A stretch of DNA of 14,160 nt, from contig DFZJ01000091.1 in the NCBI GenBank assembly GCA_002382045.1, positions 41,179-55,338 of the forward strand. Direction: 5' to 3'. Source of the stretch: Syntrophaceae bacterium UBA4059 (GTDB taxonomy: Bacteria > Desulfobacterota > Syntrophia > Syntrophales > Smithellaceae). Positions 13,772-14,160 of this stretch are shown piece by piece. The notes beneath the pieces were generated by a model. The model ran no database searches and was not told where the DNA came from. It saw only the letters and a list, made by a program, of their open reading frames with translations. The stretch's first letter is position 1. Each line of letters opens with the position of its first letter. Position numbers and translations under genes: made by a program.

Positions 13772-13801
13772 CAGACGCTGTTCAAGCGCTCCTTGCGTCT
13801 G
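13772..13801 (+). terminator. Weak hairpin after the toxin gene
   Basis: CAGACGC (13772-13778) pairs with GCGTCTG (13795-13801) across a 16-base loop, followed by only TTTG. It is the only stem I see between the toxin gene and mltA and may end the toxin-antitoxin transcript, but the T-run is poor. The rest of 13740-13942 shows nothing I recognise. Confidence 0.25.
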
Positions 13802-13942
13802 TTTGAGCAACATCTTGTGGGGGTCTTCTGGTCATCATGATCGTCTTCAAGCAATACAGTAACACGACGATTTTCGACAGCAAAAGGTGGGGGATTTTCA
13901 AGTAGCCATCCGGGCAGCAAGTACGCAAGAACCGGATGAATC

Positions 13943-14160
13943 TCATTTGAGCAGCAGAAAATACAGTTCGCCTTTTTCTTTCAGGCTTCCCGCCGTGGCT
14001 TGCGCCCGGGGGCCGAAGCCGCAGAACAGATCGACGCGCCCCGGACCTTTGATGGCCGATCCCTTGTCCTGATTTAAAACAAAGCGTGAGAAAGCGACAC
14101 GCGAGGTCACGTTATAATCATGATCCAAGACCGGCTTGCGCAGCCGGATAAACGTCAGCG
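13943..14160 (-). CDS. mltA: MltA-type lytic transglycosylase, C-terminal part (3D domain), cut by window edge
   Basis: MltA cleaves peptidoglycan to 1,6-anhydromuropeptides at the outer membrane or in the periplasm. Only the last 71 residues are visible. They match the C-terminal 3D domain: LTFIRLRKPVLDHDYN, then FSRFVLNQDKGSAIKGPGRV, where the Asp of LNQD corresponds to the catalytic aspartate (Asp308 of E. coli MltA), then DLFCGFGPRA and a GELYFLLLK end. The frame is open to the right edge, so the start, any lipoprotein signal and the N-terminal barrel lie outside the window. The apparent start at 14128 is an internal TTG (Leu), not a true start. It converges on the toxin-antitoxin pair. 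Confidence 0.9.
   Translation of the reverse strand, partial: LTFIRLRKPVLDHDYNVTSRVAFSRFVLNQDKGSAIKGPGRVDLFCGFGPRAQATAGSLKEKGELYFLLLK

Noticed and set aside
13782..13946. 54-codon minus-strand frame whose ATG overlaps the mltA stop (ATGA)
   Set aside because: The overlap is suggestive, but the sequence resembles no family I know, there is no distinct ribosome binding site, and an alternative frame over the same bases looks equally protein-like.

Overview
The window reads as a bacterial chromosome of moderate G+C, probably a deltaproteobacterium / Desulfobacterota of a Syntrophales-like type. This rests on housekeeping gene content and protein style only (DUF177-rpmF, acpP-fabF, gltX, MltA). 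No rRNA or other taxonomic marker is present, so the assignment is an inference.

Left, positions 1-2363, minus strand: a fatty-acid and ribosome cluster reading leftward. It runs DUF177 (YceD-like), rpmF (ribosomal protein L32), a 304-bp gap with no convincing gene, acpP, then fabF cut by the window edge. In many bacteria plsX-fabH-fabD-fabG sits exactly where this gap is. A divergent promoter region (2364-2530) separates this cluster from gltX (glutamyl-tRNA synthetase, plus strand). gltX is followed by a tRNA-Glu(CUC) gene with its own promoter-like sequence, a foldable leader and a terminator.

Middle, positions 4280-12572, minus strand: a tightly packed four-gene operon that looks like a phage-defence island beside the tRNA gene. 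In transcription order it encodes: (1) a 1068-aa fusion of a phospholipase-D-type (HKD) nuclease domain with an SNF2-type helicase; (2) an 1107-aa Eco57I-like adenine-N6 DNA methyltransferase, whose GTG start overlaps the previous stop codon (TAGTG); (3) DarT, a DNA ADP-ribosyltransferase toxin; (4) DarG, its macrodomain antitoxin. A strong hairpin terminator closes the operon at 4280-4313. My reading is that the helicase-nuclease and methyltransferase form a restriction-modification-like pair, with DarTG carried in the same transcript as a second, abortive layer. The C-terminal third of the methyltransferase gene is much more AT-rich than the rest, which suggests an exchanged specificity domain.

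Right, positions 12573-14160: a 583-bp non-coding stretch holds a 132-bp imperfect palindrome, a possible 27-codon leader ORF and two candidate promoters for the defence operon. A Phd/YefM antitoxin and RelE-type toxin pair follows on the plus strand, preceded by three tandem 12-bp repeats at its promoter. The window ends in the C-terminal part of an MltA-type lytic transglycosylase on the minus strand. No integrase, transposase, attachment-site duplication or CRISPR array was seen.
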